Source: JAWPMT01 sp965267435
Lineage (GTDB): Bacteria; Bacteroidota; Bacteroidia; Cytophagales; Cyclobacteriaceae
Assembly (NCBI GenBank): GCA_965267435.1
Contig: OZ253960.1
Coordinates: 6,882,001-6,946,000 of the forward strand
Direction: 5' to 3'
DNA: 64,000 nt
The notes under the pieces are model-generated. The model saw only the letters and a list, made by a program, of their open reading frames with translations. It did no database searches and was not told the origin of the DNA. Made by a program: the position numbers and the translations under genes. Of this stretch, positions 27,590-35,829 are shown in pieces (positions within the stretch are counted from its first letter, which is position 1; each line of letters opens with the position of its first letter).

Positions 27590-28084
27590 TCAAGCGGCAG
27601 AAATGTCCTCCTGGTTTTGGTTGTTCATATATCGTTGCAGTAGTCCAAGTGAGGTTTTTCGCACGCGAGTGTGCATCCACGGTGTCCAGCCCAACAGCAT
27701 TCCAGACGGGCCGAGTGCCATACTGGCCCAATTCCAGAAACTAAAGTGGTCGTGATGCTCGATGATTTTTCCGTCCTCAAAGCGAAACACCGCTTTGATG
27801 CTATTGTGGACCGGTCGTTTGGTCTTGGAAAATGCATAGTGCGCTTCCCAATGACAATAGCCATTGGTCTCGTCTGCCATCACTGAGTCATAGTGGATGG
27901 CGAGATCCCCCTTGGCCCGCTCGATGAGCATGGCCCACATGGCCTTTACCTGCCCGGCGTCCAATTCGCCAAAGACAGGGTCCTGGAAGGTGACCTTGTC
28001 GTGATAGCATTCGTTCATGCCGTTCGCATCGCCCTCCTGAAAGGCCGTGTAGAACTTCTCTATTAGATCATGGTGCAACTCCAT
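27590..28084 (-). CDS. NTF2-like/SnoaL-like family protein
   Basis: This 164-residue protein has the cone-shaped NTF2-like fold: an N-terminal helix (HHDLIEKFYTAFQEGDANGMNECY), the YHDKVTFQDPVFGEL strand, and the ending HWEAHYAFSKT...FEDGKIIEHHDHFSFW. Members can be enzymes, binding proteins or of unknown role, and no specific active site can be assigned. The gene sits six bases after the sirtuin gene and four before the CBU_0592-like gene on the same strand, which suggests one operon. Confidence 0.85.
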   Translation of the reverse strand: MELHHDLIEKFYTAFQEGDANGMNECYHDKVTFQDPVFGELDAGQVKAMWAMLIERAKGDLAIHYDSVMADETNGYCHWEAHYAFSKTKRPVHNSIKAVFRFEDGKIIEHHDHFSFWNWASMALGPSGMLLGWTPWMHTRVRKTSLGLLQRYMNNQNQEDISAA

Positions 28085-28090
28085 AGCCCC

Positions 28091-28789
28091 CTAGGTTGAA
28101 AGGTATTCCTTTCGAAGATAGTCAGCAACGGCCGGAACACCAGAGCTCGCTGGTTCCTCGTAGAAATAAATGTTCTCTCCGTACGCACCTTCCGGCTTAT
28201 TAGGATCCACTATGAACTTGGGTACTTCGCTTCCGACATAGTTGATCAGACCCGCGGCAGGGTAGACCACAAGTGATGTGCCCACCACAAGGAATATATC
28301 GGCGGAAAAAGCCTCCTGCATCGCCGCATCCATCATTGGGACCATTTCGCCGAACCAGACGATATGTGGTCTTAGCTGACTGCCTTTCTCGCAGAGGTCA
28401 CCTTCATTCAGCTCCCATCCGTCCATATTGTAAACCAGCGATGGGTCGACGGTGCTTCGGGATTTGAATAACTCCCCATGCAAGTGGAGTACATTGGTCG
28501 AGCCTGCCTGCTCGTGCAGGTTGTCAACGTTCTGGGTGACGATCACGACCTCGAAATCTTTTTCTAAATCCGCCAGCGCTTTGTGGCCGTCGTTGGGCTG
28601 CGCCGTCAATGCCTGCTTCCTTCTTTGGTTGTAGAACTCTAAGACAAGGGCTCGATCGGCGGCCCATCCTTGTGGGGAGGCGACTTCCATCACGTCATGT
28701 CCCTCCCAGAGACCGCCAGCTTCGCGGAAGGTCTTCAATCCACTTTCGGCACTGATCCCAGCACCTGATAGCACGACGATTTTTTTCAT
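28091..28789 (-). CDS. cobB: Sir2 family NAD-dependent protein deacylase, SIRT5-like
   Basis: Sirtuins remove acyl groups from protein lysines using NAD. The 232-residue protein has the NAD-binding GAGISAESGL near residue 9, FREAGGLW, the TQNVDNLHEQAG segment and the catalytic histidine in HLHGELF. Tyr53 and Arg56 (in FYNQRRK) match the pair that lets class III sirtuins prefer succinyl and malonyl groups. The zinc module is eroded: where four cysteines are usual, only the cysteine in GDLCEKG remains. This appears usual for Bacteroidota relatives. It heads a likely three-gene operon with the NTF2-like and CBU_0592-like genes. Confidence 0.94.
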   Translation of the reverse strand: MKKIVVLSGAGISAESGLKTFREAGGLWEGHDVMEVASPQGWAADRALVLEFYNQRRKQALTAQPNDGHKALADLEKDFEVVIVTQNVDNLHEQAGSTNVLHLHGELFKSRSTVDPSLVYNMDGWELNEGDLCEKGSQLRPHIVWFGEMVPMMDAAMQEAFSADIFLVVGTSLVVYPAAGLINYVGSEVPKFIVDPNKPEGAYGENIYFYEEPASSGVPAVADYLRKEYLST

Positions 28790-28837
28790 GCCCTTGCGAG
28801 AGTTACGAATTCATACCTGGCGCCCTAGCCGCCGGAT

Positions 28838-29293
28838 CTAGAAGCGAAACATTCTCCCCACCTGAGCCCACGGAATGCCGATGAGCATCATTATGAGAGA
28901 TGCCCCAAAGAAAATGGCCTGGAAACGGAATTTGACGGCATTGTCCTCGGATTTCTTTGAGATGCTGCGGCCGACCTGGGAGAAAACAACAGCCAGGATC
29001 ATCAGTGAAAGGTGCTCCACAGCCCAAAAGCGCAACTCGGGGTCACGCATGGCTGAGCCCATGTCTGACATGGCCAAACGCGTGAGTGGGCTCAGGAAGA
29101 AGTAAAGTATCAATCCGAGCAGTAACTGCAGATGCATGAATCCCACGAACGAACCTGAAAGTGCATTGTCCAATTTTGCGTACGGGCCACTTCCGAATAG
29201 GCCGATGAGTGACCTCACTACGAGGTACACGGCCAGTAGCAAGACGATCCAACGAATCCAAGAGTGGGTGTATAGTAGAATGGAGTAAGCCAT
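28838..29293 (-). CDS. Four-helix membrane protein, often annotated cytochrome B-like
   Basis: This 151-residue protein has four hydrophobic helices (about residues 10-32, 45-66, 88-108 and 124-143). Histidines in SILLYTHSWIRW, GFMHLQLLLG and RFWAVEHLSL lie in or beside helices, as in small heme b-type or DUF420-like membrane proteins. Related Bacteroidota proteins carry the label cytochrome B without biochemical proof. It is a single gene between the sirtuin and the VOC gene. Confidence 0.65.
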   Translation of the reverse strand: MAYSILLYTHSWIRWIVLLLAVYLVVRSLIGLFGSGPYAKLDNALSGSFVGFMHLQLLLGLILYFFLSPLTRLAMSDMGSAMRDPELRFWAVEHLSLMILAVVFSQVGRSISKKSEDNAVKFRFQAIFFGASLIMMLIGIPWAQVGRMFRF

Positions 29294-29495
29294 GATAAAA
29301 TTTGGGTCTTATAGGGATGCGAAAATAGGCGAATCACATCACAAGATTGGTCGTCAAAGATACGATACATCATAAATCTGCCGGCGGGCAGACACAGCGA
29401 ATGGATTGCCCTGAGCTAATTCCTCAGAGGCATTCCTTCGGCAGAAAAGGTCAATTGCTATATTTGCGGCCTTCAAACATCCTATAGCGAGAACA

Positions 29496-30569
29496 ATGAC
29501 TGACTTTATCATCTGTGGCATTCAGCAAATGGGAATTGGCGTGGCCAACATGCCGGAGGCTTGGGCATGGTACCGTCGACACTTCGGCGTGGACGTCAAA
29601 GTGTTCGAGGAAAAGGCAGAGGCCCAATTGATGTTGCCCTACACAGGTGGCGAGCCACGTAGTCGGCATGCGGCGCTGGCAGTCAACATGCAAGGTGGTG
29701 GCGGTTTTGAAATCTGGCAGTACACATCCCGGACCCCTGAGGCGCCAAAGTTCGACATTTCACTGGGCGATCTCGGCCTCTACTCTGCAAAGATCAAGTG
29801 CCGGGATGCCGCGGCGGCTTATACGATGATGGAAAGCGGCGGCGTAGACGTCCTCTCCGAGCCAGACAAAGATCCACGTGGCGCGATGCATTTCTTCGTC
29901 AAAGATCCCTACGGCAATATCTTCGATATCGTCGAAAGTACCAGTTGGTTCAAAGATCAAAAGAAGCCCACTGGTGGTGTTTTCGGGGCGGTCATCGGTG
30001 TGACGGATATAGAGAAGTCGAAGGCCTTTTATGCTGATATCCTTGGATACGATCAGGTGTTGGCGGAAGAGGAGGGGACGTTTGAAGACTTGCAGGCCCT
30101 GCCCGGTGGGGGGGATAGCTTCAAGCGGGCTATTCTTACCCATTCATCTCCTCGGGTCGGACGTTTCAGTAAGCTATTCGGGGCATCTGAGATAGAACTG
30201 GTCCAAGTCACAAGCAGGGAGCCCAAGAAGATCTTCGAGGGAAGGTTCTGGGGTGATCTTGGCTTTATTCATCTTTGCTTTGATATTGTGGGTATGGATG
30301 CTTTGCGCCAAAAGTGCGAGGCTGGCGGCCATCCGTTTACAGTTGATAGCTTCGCCAACCTTGATGCATCTTTTGATATGGGAGAGGCCGCTGGGCACTT
30401 CTCGTACATTGAGGACCCAGATGGTACCTTGATCGAATTTGTCGAGACCCATAAGATCCCAATCATGAAGAAGATCGGGTGGTACCTGGACCTTCGCAAA
30501 AAAGATCCCCGAAAGCCCGTACCGAACTACATACTGTCGGCGATGGGCCTCAACAAAGTAAAGGACTAA
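29496..30569 (+). CDS. Tandem VOC (glyoxalase/dioxygenase fold) family protein
   Basis: The 357-residue protein contains two vicinal-oxygen-chelate domains (about residues 6-155 and 160-315). The first has VANMPEAWAWYRRHFGVDVKVFEE and FVKDPYGNIFDIVE; the second has VTDIEKSKAFYADILGYDQV and IEDPDGTLIEFVE. Metal-binding residues are suggested by HxxxxV and terminal Glu positions. The size resembles 4-hydroxyphenylpyruvate dioxygenase, but the hallmark motifs of that enzyme are absent, so its identity is left at family level. Its stop overlaps the stop of the convergent alpha/beta hydrolase gene. Confidence 0.8.
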   Translation: MTDFIICGIQQMGIGVANMPEAWAWYRRHFGVDVKVFEEKAEAQLMLPYTGGEPRSRHAALAVNMQGGGGFEIWQYTSRTPEAPKFDISLGDLGLYSAKIKCRDAAAAYTMMESGGVDVLSEPDKDPRGAMHFFVKDPYGNIFDIVESTSWFKDQKKPTGGVFGAVIGVTDIEKSKAFYADILGYDQVLAEEEGTFEDLQALPGGGDSFKRAILTHSSPRVGRFSKLFGASEIELVQVTSREPKKIFEGRFWGDLGFIHLCFDIVGMDALRQKCEAGGHPFTVDSFANLDASFDMGEAAGHFSYIEDPDGTLIEFVETHKIPIMKKIGWYLDLRKKDPRKPVPNYILSAMGLNKVKD

Positions 30570-31510
30570 GCAACTGGAGCCATAGCCAGTTCTCTGCTGG
30601 TTTCCAGTTTTCTCGCTACATACGCCACTGTCTCGTCGTGGGCGATGATCTTGTAGTGCCCCAATCCTCTCGTGTGTACGAAGTTGGCATTGGGCAAAGC
30701 CTTTACCAGGTCCGCGGATTTTTCGAATGTTACCACATCGTCCTGGTCGTCGTAGATGAGGTGGACTTCCATATTGTCAAAGTGCGCTCCTTTGGTTCGT
30801 AGATCAAAGTAGTCGATAGGCTGTTGGTAATATCGTTCTACCAATCCAGCCATGGCCTCGTACACCTTTTTCTTCAACCCAATTTTTCGGATGGTATCCC
30901 GGAAGAAATATCGGGTATAGGGAGGAGTAGCGAACAGAAAGAGCTGCTTGGGTAGTAGGTCTTGTGAGATCTCACTCAAAGTGACACCTGCAGCCAGACC
31001 ACCGATTGAATAGCCTATGACCGCGTCAAATGGACCTTCCTGCACATAGAAAGACTTGAGAATGTCACGCATCTCTGGCAGCGCAGTGTGGCTTCCCTGT
31101 GATTGCCCGTGTGCTTTCCAGTCCACTCCTACGACCACATAACCATAGTCGACAAGTCGCTCGATCAGCATGCGGAAATCCGCGATTTTTGAATTCCACC
31201 CATGGCACAACAAGACCTTTGGCCCGTGATGTCCCCAACGGTAGGTTACCAACTCATGGCCCCTATAGCTCGTATGCCCTATCTCGGCCCTACCGAGTAG
31301 TACTTCCTGGCTTTTTGTGTACTGAGTCTTTCCTGGTTTCGTAAAGTATCTCCAGACCACACTGGCTACTCGCTCTGGCGAAATATGCTGCATGACTCGT
31401 AGTGAGGCAGTCAGCAATTCTACCTTCAGATTGGATTTCGGAGATCGTTCCGCCGGCCGACTTCTGTCTACCAGGCCCACATCAATAAAGGTTGTGTTTC
31501 TTGTTTTCAT
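30566..31510 (-). CDS. Alpha/beta hydrolase under TetR control
   Basis: This 314-residue protein has an alpha/beta hydrolase core after a 90-residue N-terminal extension. The oxyanion-side motif is LCHGWNSK, the nucleophile serine lies in GYSIGG near residue 163, the acid is probably in YDDQDDVV, and the histidine is in GLGHYKI. No signal peptide is seen, so it should be cytoplasmic. A perfect 14-base palindrome lies directly before its ATG, and a close copy sits in the promoter of the TetR gene 33 bases upstream. The regulator therefore very probably represses both genes. The natural substrate is unknown; such pairs often respond to lipophilic compounds. Confidence 0.88.
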   Translation of the reverse strand: MKTRNTTFIDVGLVDRSRPAERSPKSNLKVELLTASLRVMQHISPERVASVVWRYFTKPGKTQYTKSQEVLLGRAEIGHTSYRGHELVTYRWGHHGPKVLLCHGWNSKIADFRMLIERLVDYGYVVVGVDWKAHGQSQGSHTALPEMRDILKSFYVQEGPFDAVIGYSIGGLAAGVTLSEISQDLLPKQLFLFATPPYTRYFFRDTIRKIGLKKKVYEAMAGLVERYYQQPIDYFDLRTKGAHFDNMEVHLIYDDQDDVVTFEKSADLVKALPNANFVHTRGLGHYKIIAHDETVAYVARKLETSRELAMAPVA

Positions 31511-31524
31511 ATACCGATCGGTAT
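31511..31524. promoter_or_regulatory. TetR operator copy 1, ATACCGATCGGTAT
   Basis: A perfect 14-base palindrome abuts the start codon of the alpha/beta hydrolase gene. It matches the copy at 32144-32157 (ATACCAATCGGTAT) at 13 of 14 bases. The spacing to a T-rich TTTG upstream parallels the TetR promoter, so it may also control a promoter here. Confidence 0.75.
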
Positions 31525-31543
31525 GTTATTCTTCAAAAAAATA

Positions 31544-32134
31544 TTAGATGCTTATGTCTTCAATTTCTCTATGTAGTCTTTTCTGGAGGATCTTGTATGT
31601 CTGGTTGTCTCCTTCGACGCGGGACATCATAATCGCACCCTCTATGGCCGCATAAAACAATACCGCTACTTCCTCTACATGGATGTCAGGTCGGATCTGC
31701 CCTTCTTTGATGCCCCGATGGATGATCTTCTGGAGCGATTCTCGCATGATGCCTATGAATCGCACGACTTTGGATCTTAGGTGCGGATGATCATCATCCG
31801 CTTCCACTGCGGTGTTTAAGATGGGACATCCACCCTGAATAGGAGGATTCATCACATAGTCCGCGTAGTAATCAGCGATAGCACGCAACTTCTCTGGGGC
31901 AGTCTCGGCCCTCCTGATCACCTCGGTGAGCTTCCTGGTGATCTTGTTGACGGCATACTCAAAACCTGCTTCCGCGACTTCCTCTTTGTTGAGGAAGTGC
32001 CCATAGATGGCACCCTTGGTCATGCCCGTTGCCTTCGTAATATCAGACAACGACGTGGCCCGGTACCCTTTCGTGTTGAAAAGGCCCATTGCCCTCGTGA
32101 TGATGAGGTCTCGTGTTTGCTCCGCGTTTCTCAC
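31544..32134 (-). CDS. TetR/AcrR family transcriptional repressor
   Basis: The 196-residue protein has an N-terminal TetR helix-turn-helix (ALFNTKGYRATS-like: GLFNTKGYRATSLSDI, then TGMTKGAIYGHF) and a helical ligand-binding domain. A GTG at 32132-32134 is taken as the start because it gives the family length, and the longer reading frame upstream would run through the operator. A promoter with TTTG and TATATTTG elements lies directly upstream, and its predicted transcription start is near this GTG, so the mRNA may be almost leaderless. It precedes the hydrolase gene, and both carry the same operator, so autorepression with control of the hydrolase is the simplest reading. Confidence 0.92.
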   Translation of the reverse strand: MRNAEQTRDLIITRAMGLFNTKGYRATSLSDITKATGMTKGAIYGHFLNKEEVAEAGFEYAVNKITRKLTEVIRRAETAPEKLRAIADYYADYVMNPPIQGGCPILNTAVEADDDHPHLRSKVVRFIGIMRESLQKIIHRGIKEGQIRPDIHVEEVAVLFYAAIEGAIMMSRVEGDNQTYKILQKRLHREIEDISI

Positions 32135-32138
32135 ACTG

Positions 32139-32169
32139 CAAATATACCAATCGGTATATAATTTCCAAA
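32139..32169 (-). promoter_or_regulatory. tetR promoter with operator in the spacer
   Basis: Read leftward, TTTG (32166-32169) is followed after exactly 19 bases by TATATTTG (32139-32146), a full match to the Bacteroidota -33/-7 consensus. The spacer and the edge of the -7 element are covered by an inverted repeat at 32142-32159 with TATACC and GGTATA arms. A bound repressor would block the polymerase directly. Confidence 0.8.
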
Positions 32170-32272
32170 CGCCTTTATAGGTATTTCTGAGGTTTTTTTT
32201 ACAATTCCCAATGCCCGAGGCCTTTGGTACAGAATTTGCCAATGGTAATGCTGTCTAATACGCTTACTGCTG

Positions 32273-32689
32273 ATGCCTAAGAATACACCTTTCTATTTCA
32301 TTGCTTTTATGGCTCTTTTCCTTTTGTCTTGCAAGGACGATGGCGATACCCCGGAGCCCGAACTGCTGGGCTCTTGGAAGTTGGTCGAAGTCTACTTTGA
32401 TCCCGGTGACGGGAGTGGCACCTTTCAACCAACCGAGACTGAAAAGGTCGTCAGCTTTTTTGATGATGGTACCGTGATGACTTCCGCGTCCTTCTGCGCG
32501 GTCGGAGGTGGCAACGAAGGGGTGACAGATGCCACCTACGATGAGGAGGAAATGACCATCAATCCTGATTGTGGATCCAATACACTGCGGAGCCTCCGTT
32601 ACGAGATCTTGCAAAACGAATTGATTATTAGCTACCCGTGTATAGAACCCTGCCAGGAGAAGTATCGCAAAGTGCTATTTCTTGATTAA
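32273..32689 (+). CDS. Small lipoprotein, lipocalin-like
   Basis: The 138-residue protein has a lipoprotein signal (FMALFLLSC, Cys20) and a single small beta-rich domain with LLGSWKLVEVYFDPGDGSG and ...FFDDGTVMTSASFCAVG. This pattern resembles the lipocalin-like or META-like domains common in Bacteroidota surface lipoproteins. Four cysteines after the lipid-bearing one (FCAVG, PDCGS, YPCIEPCQ) could form two disulfides. It is a single gene convergent with a permease gene five bases away. Function unknown. Confidence 0.75.
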   Translation: MPKNTPFYFIAFMALFLLSCKDDGDTPEPELLGSWKLVEVYFDPGDGSGTFQPTETEKVVSFFDDGTVMTSASFCAVGGGNEGVTDATYDEEEMTINPDCGSNTLRSLRYEILQNELIISYPCIEPCQEKYRKVLFLD

Positions 32690-32694
32690 GACAC

Positions 32695-35340
32695 TTATTC
32701 GTAACGAAGGCTATCCACTGGATTGCGGAGGGCCTGCTTCATGGTGATAACAGAAATGACGATCACGGCTGAAAGCAAGGAAGTACAGCCGACGAGCACA
32801 AAGTTTTCCCATGAGATAATAGCGCGATAAGCGAAGTCTTGCAGCCATCGACTCATGATCCAGTAGCCTCCCATGCAACCCACGAAAATCGCCCCGATGA
32901 TAGGTCTGGTAAGTTCGGCATTGAAGAGGGCAAGGATCCTTTGGGCGGAAGCACCAAGTGCTTTCCGAATCCCCATCTCTTTCTTCCTGAATATGACGCT
33001 TTGTGCCGTGAGTCCCAGCAAACCCATGCACGCAATAGCCATAGCCACGATGACGAACGCTGAGAATAGTTGCTGTGTCTGCTTTTCTGACTCATAGAGC
33101 CGGTCATACCTATCTTCTAGAAAATCGAAGTCCATCACCTCATTGGGTTCTACGGATGACCAGGCCCTCTCGACCGTTGACAATAGGTCGGGCAAGGCAT
33201 CTGTCTTGTATCTGATAGCGGTGGTTCGTGGCTGATAGGCGTAGTGGAAGGCCGTGGGTGTCAGTAGGCTATGCAAAGACTGCATCTGGAAGTTCTTCAC
33301 GACACCGATCACAGTGTGTGTTACTCCCGATCCATCCGTTACTTTCAGCTGAGCGCCAAGTGCTGGTTCGAGGTGAAGGTCGCGCACAGCTTTTTCATTC
33401 AAGATCACAGAGAGGGAATCGCCCTTGCCGTCAGGTCGGAAGTTGCGACCAGCCACTAGCTCCATGCCAAATGCCGAGATCGTCGATTCGTCCACCCACA
33501 ACCGTGTGGTGCTCTTCTTGCCGGCCTGGCTGGTATCGTCAGCACGATAAAAGAAAGGCTGGCTCGTGTATATGTCCGTTGGCATGTTGCGCAGTCCGGA
33601 CACCTCCTGGACATCAGGAATGGCCGACAGTGCAGCTTTCAATCTCGGATGGGACGTCTCATCGACGCCTTTGAGTAGCATGACATTGGACCTGTCGTAA
33701 CCCAACTTGCGTTCCTGAACAAAAGTCATTTGTTGGTAGATCGCCAATAAGCCGAAGACCATAAAGGAGGTGATAGCGAACTGAAAGAACACAAGCGCAT
33801 TTCTGAACCGAAGACCGCCGCGCGCTCTCGGTCGAAGGCTTCTCGCCATTTTTGCCAATTGAAATTGGCTCATCAACGTCGCCGGATAGATGCCGGCAAG
33901 CAGAGTGCCCAGGAATGTCACCAATAGCAGGTGGAACCAAGTATTATGGACATTGAAAAGGGGATCGATGACATGACTGCCACTCAATGACTTGAAGGCA
34001 GGCATTATGAGATAAGTCAGAGCTACTGAGACCCCCACAACCAGCATTGAAAGCACCAATATCTCACAGCAGAATTGAAGGTACAATTGCCTCTTGTGGG
34101 CGCCCAACGCCTTGCGCATGGCGATCTCGCGGATGCGGGTTGTAGAGCGGGCGACGATCAGGTTGACGTAGTTGCTGAAGGTAAGGAGTAGAATGAGAAT
34201 GCCAATACCAACAAAGAGTTGGAGCTCTTGGATATCCCCACGATCTGGGCCATCGTTGCGCATCATTCCAGACCGCAGGTGAATGTCCTCAAGTGGTTGC
34301 AATCCATAGCGGTAGGTATTGCCCTCCGCGAGAAACTCCTTCCATGATTGGCCGGAAAAAGCCTGCGCCACTTTGTCGAGGTACTTTTCGTAGATGGATT
34401 CAAACTTCTTTTCCAGCGCAGCGGGATCTGTCCCCGGCTCAAGCCTGAGGTACATGCGATAACCAGAGAGCGTCCAATACTCCAGGAAGCTCACTTTCGA
34501 CGGATCACTCCATCGGTCATTGATTGTGGTGTATATCAGGTCTGCGGTGAAGTGAGAGTTAGCTGGTAGATCCTTGAATACAGCCGTGACCACAAACTGC
34601 CGCCCTTCATTGGTCAATAGGCTTTGACCAACACATTGATCAGTGCCAAAGTATTTATGGGCGGCAGTCTCCGACAGGATGATCGTATTCGGAGCGTCAA
34701 GGGCATGTTGCCCGTCTCCTTGTGTGATTTCCATGGAAAACATCTCCACCATTGCCTGGTTCGCCAGGATGATATTTTCTTCTTTGATGAGTCGACCATC
34801 ATGTTTGAATGTTAGGGGTCGGCTGCCAATCCAGGTGGCGACCGATTCGACTTCCGGAAATTCTGTGCTGAATATTTCGGTGAATGGGGCACAACCCATG
34901 GCCACTGTCGACTGATAGTCTCCATAATGAATGGTATTGTACACACGATAGACGCGTTGCTTATCAGGCCAATGCCGGTCATAGCTCCACTGTTCAACCA
35001 CATAGAGCCAGATGAATAGTACTGTGGTGAGTCCGCATGCCAGACCTAGTACATTGATAAGCGTGAATCCTTTTTCTCTTTTCAGGTGCCTGAGTGCGAA
35101 TAGCAGGTTAATGCGCAGGTTAGGGGCGTAGGGGAGTGTTGCCCCCAGACGCTTTAGCAGCCAGGGGCGGAGCACCGCGAAGACCTGGCGCCAGTACTTG
35201 AGTTTTGACGGAATAGACTGCCGGGGCTCCCGCTCGAAGTATTCGTGTAGGTCACCGAGCAGCGCCTCTACTAAGTCTGACTTGCAGAAGAAATGCACCA
35301 AGCGGTCGGCCATCCTCGGGGGGTGTTTGGGATGTTTCAT
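32695..35340 (-). CDS. FtsX/MacB-like permease with permease prefix domain, module 1
   Basis: This 881-residue protein starts with a short cytoplasmic prefix (about residues 1-70, HFFCKSDLVEALLGDLHEYFERE) characteristic of permease prefix domain 2 transporters. Two FtsX-type halves follow, each with a MacB-like periplasmic domain: first membrane helix near residue 95, three more near 365-490, and a second set near 500 and 760-860. ATG 35340 is chosen because it starts at the prefix and follows the PadR stop by one base. No ABC ATPase gene is adjacent, so it is an orphan permease needing an ATPase from elsewhere or none. Cargo unknown; drugs, peptides or lipoproteins are family possibilities. 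Confidence 0.9.
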   Translation of the reverse strand: MKHPKHPPRMADRLVHFFCKSDLVEALLGDLHEYFEREPRQSIPSKLKYWRQVFAVLRPWLLKRLGATLPYAPNLRINLLFALRHLKREKGFTLINVLGLACGLTTVLFIWLYVVEQWSYDRHWPDKQRVYRVYNTIHYGDYQSTVAMGCAPFTEIFSTEFPEVESVATWIGSRPLTFKHDGRLIKEENIILANQAMVEMFSMEITQGDGQHALDAPNTIILSETAAHKYFGTDQCVGQSLLTNEGRQFVVTAVFKDLPANSHFTADLIYTTINDRWSDPSKVSFLEYWTLSGYRMYLRLEPGTDPAALEKKFESIYEKYLDKVAQAFSGQSWKEFLAEGNTYRYGLQPLEDIHLRSGMMRNDGPDRGDIQELQLFVGIGILILLLTFSNYVNLIVARSTTRIREIAMRKALGAHKRQLYLQFCCEILVLSMLVVGVSVALTYLIMPAFKSLSGSHVIDPLFNVHNTWFHLLLVTFLGTLLAGIYPATLMSQFQLAKMARSLRPRARGGLRFRNALVFFQFAITSFMVFGLLAIYQQMTFVQERKLGYDRSNVMLLKGVDETSHPRLKAALSAIPDVQEVSGLRNMPTDIYTSQPFFYRADDTSQAGKKSTTRLWVDESTISAFGMELVAGRNFRPDGKGDSLSVILNEKAVRDLHLEPALGAQLKVTDGSGVTHTVIGVVKNFQMQSLHSLLTPTAFHYAYQPRTTAIRYKTDALPDLLSTVERAWSSVEPNEVMDFDFLEDRYDRLYESEKQTQQLFSAFVIVAMAIACMGLLGLTAQSVIFRKKEMGIRKALGASAQRILALFNAELTRPIIGAIFVGCMGGYWIMSRWLQDFAYRAIISWENFVLVGCTSLLSAVIVISVITMKQALRNPVDSLRYE

Positions 35341-35341
35341 G

Positions 35342-35674
35342 CTATTCAGTCTTAATGGATAGTTCCGGGATCTGCTGCCACAGGTGTAGCCTGGTATCTC
35401 GACTTCTGCGCAAGACACCCTGGCCGGCGGTGGTTACGGAGACCAATCGCTTTCGACGACCACCACGGGCCTTGGTCGGTTCTCCTAAGTAGGTCTCTAC
35501 AAAGCCCTTCTCTTCCAGACGTGCGATGGTCGCATGAATAGCACCGATGGTAACATCCCTACCGGTTTGCTCCTTGATCTCGTCACAGATCGACAGTCCG
35601 TAAGCGTGGTCCCGCAGCAGGCTGACTGTCAGCATCACCAGTTCCTCGAACTCACCAATATAGGTCTTGCTCAT
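35342..35674 (-). CDS. PadR family transcriptional regulator, module 1
   Basis: The 110-residue protein has a PadR winged helix: IGEFEELVMLTVSLL at the start, DVTIGAIHATIARLEEKGFVE as the recognition region, and the basic wing RGGRRKRLVSVT. It is a short PadR form without the long C-terminal helix. It sits one base before the permease start, so the pair is co-translated. By analogy with known PadR proteins it should repress its own operon until an inducer is bound. Dyads with GTAG/CTAC half-sites lie upstream. Confidence 0.93.
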   Translation of the reverse strand: MSKTYIGEFEELVMLTVSLLRDHAYGLSICDEIKEQTGRDVTIGAIHATIARLEEKGFVETYLGEPTKARGGRRKRLVSVTTAGQGVLRRSRDTRLHLWQQIPELSIKTE

Positions 35675-35829
35675 TTGTTTAATCTATTTTGTAGAATAAA
35701 TATATGAAGGTATTTCTAAAAAGTAGAAAAAACTACAAATTCCGACACCTATTGAGCTATGTAGGTTTGGTATGTTTATTGCCCTTTGCCCCTGTAGACA
35801 GTACCGACTACTTTTTTAACTTACTGAAA
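35675..35829. promoter_or_regulatory. Divergent promoter region of PadR module 1
   Basis: Read leftward toward padR, TACCTTCA (35704-35711) resembles a -7 element. Downstream lies CTACAAAATAG (35684-35694), and upstream is the dyad GTAG-N6-CTAC (35723-35736), likely PadR sites. The rightward gene at 35830 must also be transcribed from here. Confidence 0.45.

Noticed and set aside
29496..30569. 4-hydroxyphenylpyruvate dioxygenase completing the tyrosine pathway
   Set aside because: The size and double VOC fold fit, but the enzyme's characteristic C-terminal motifs and N-terminal phrases are absent. Family level is all that can be supported.
31544..32242. Longer version of the TetR gene starting at 32242
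   Set aside because: The extra 36 residues are unlike TetR N-termini and would be encoded across the promoter and operator; the GTG at 32134 gives the family length.
35341..35418. N-terminal extension of permease 1 into the PadR gene
   Set aside because: The extra residues do not resemble the prefix domain, and ATG 35340 gives tight coupling with the PadR stop.
35704..35829. N-terminal extension of the exported protein at 35830
   Set aside because: The added 42 codons overlap the padR control region, and the signal peptide starts cleanly at ATG 35830.
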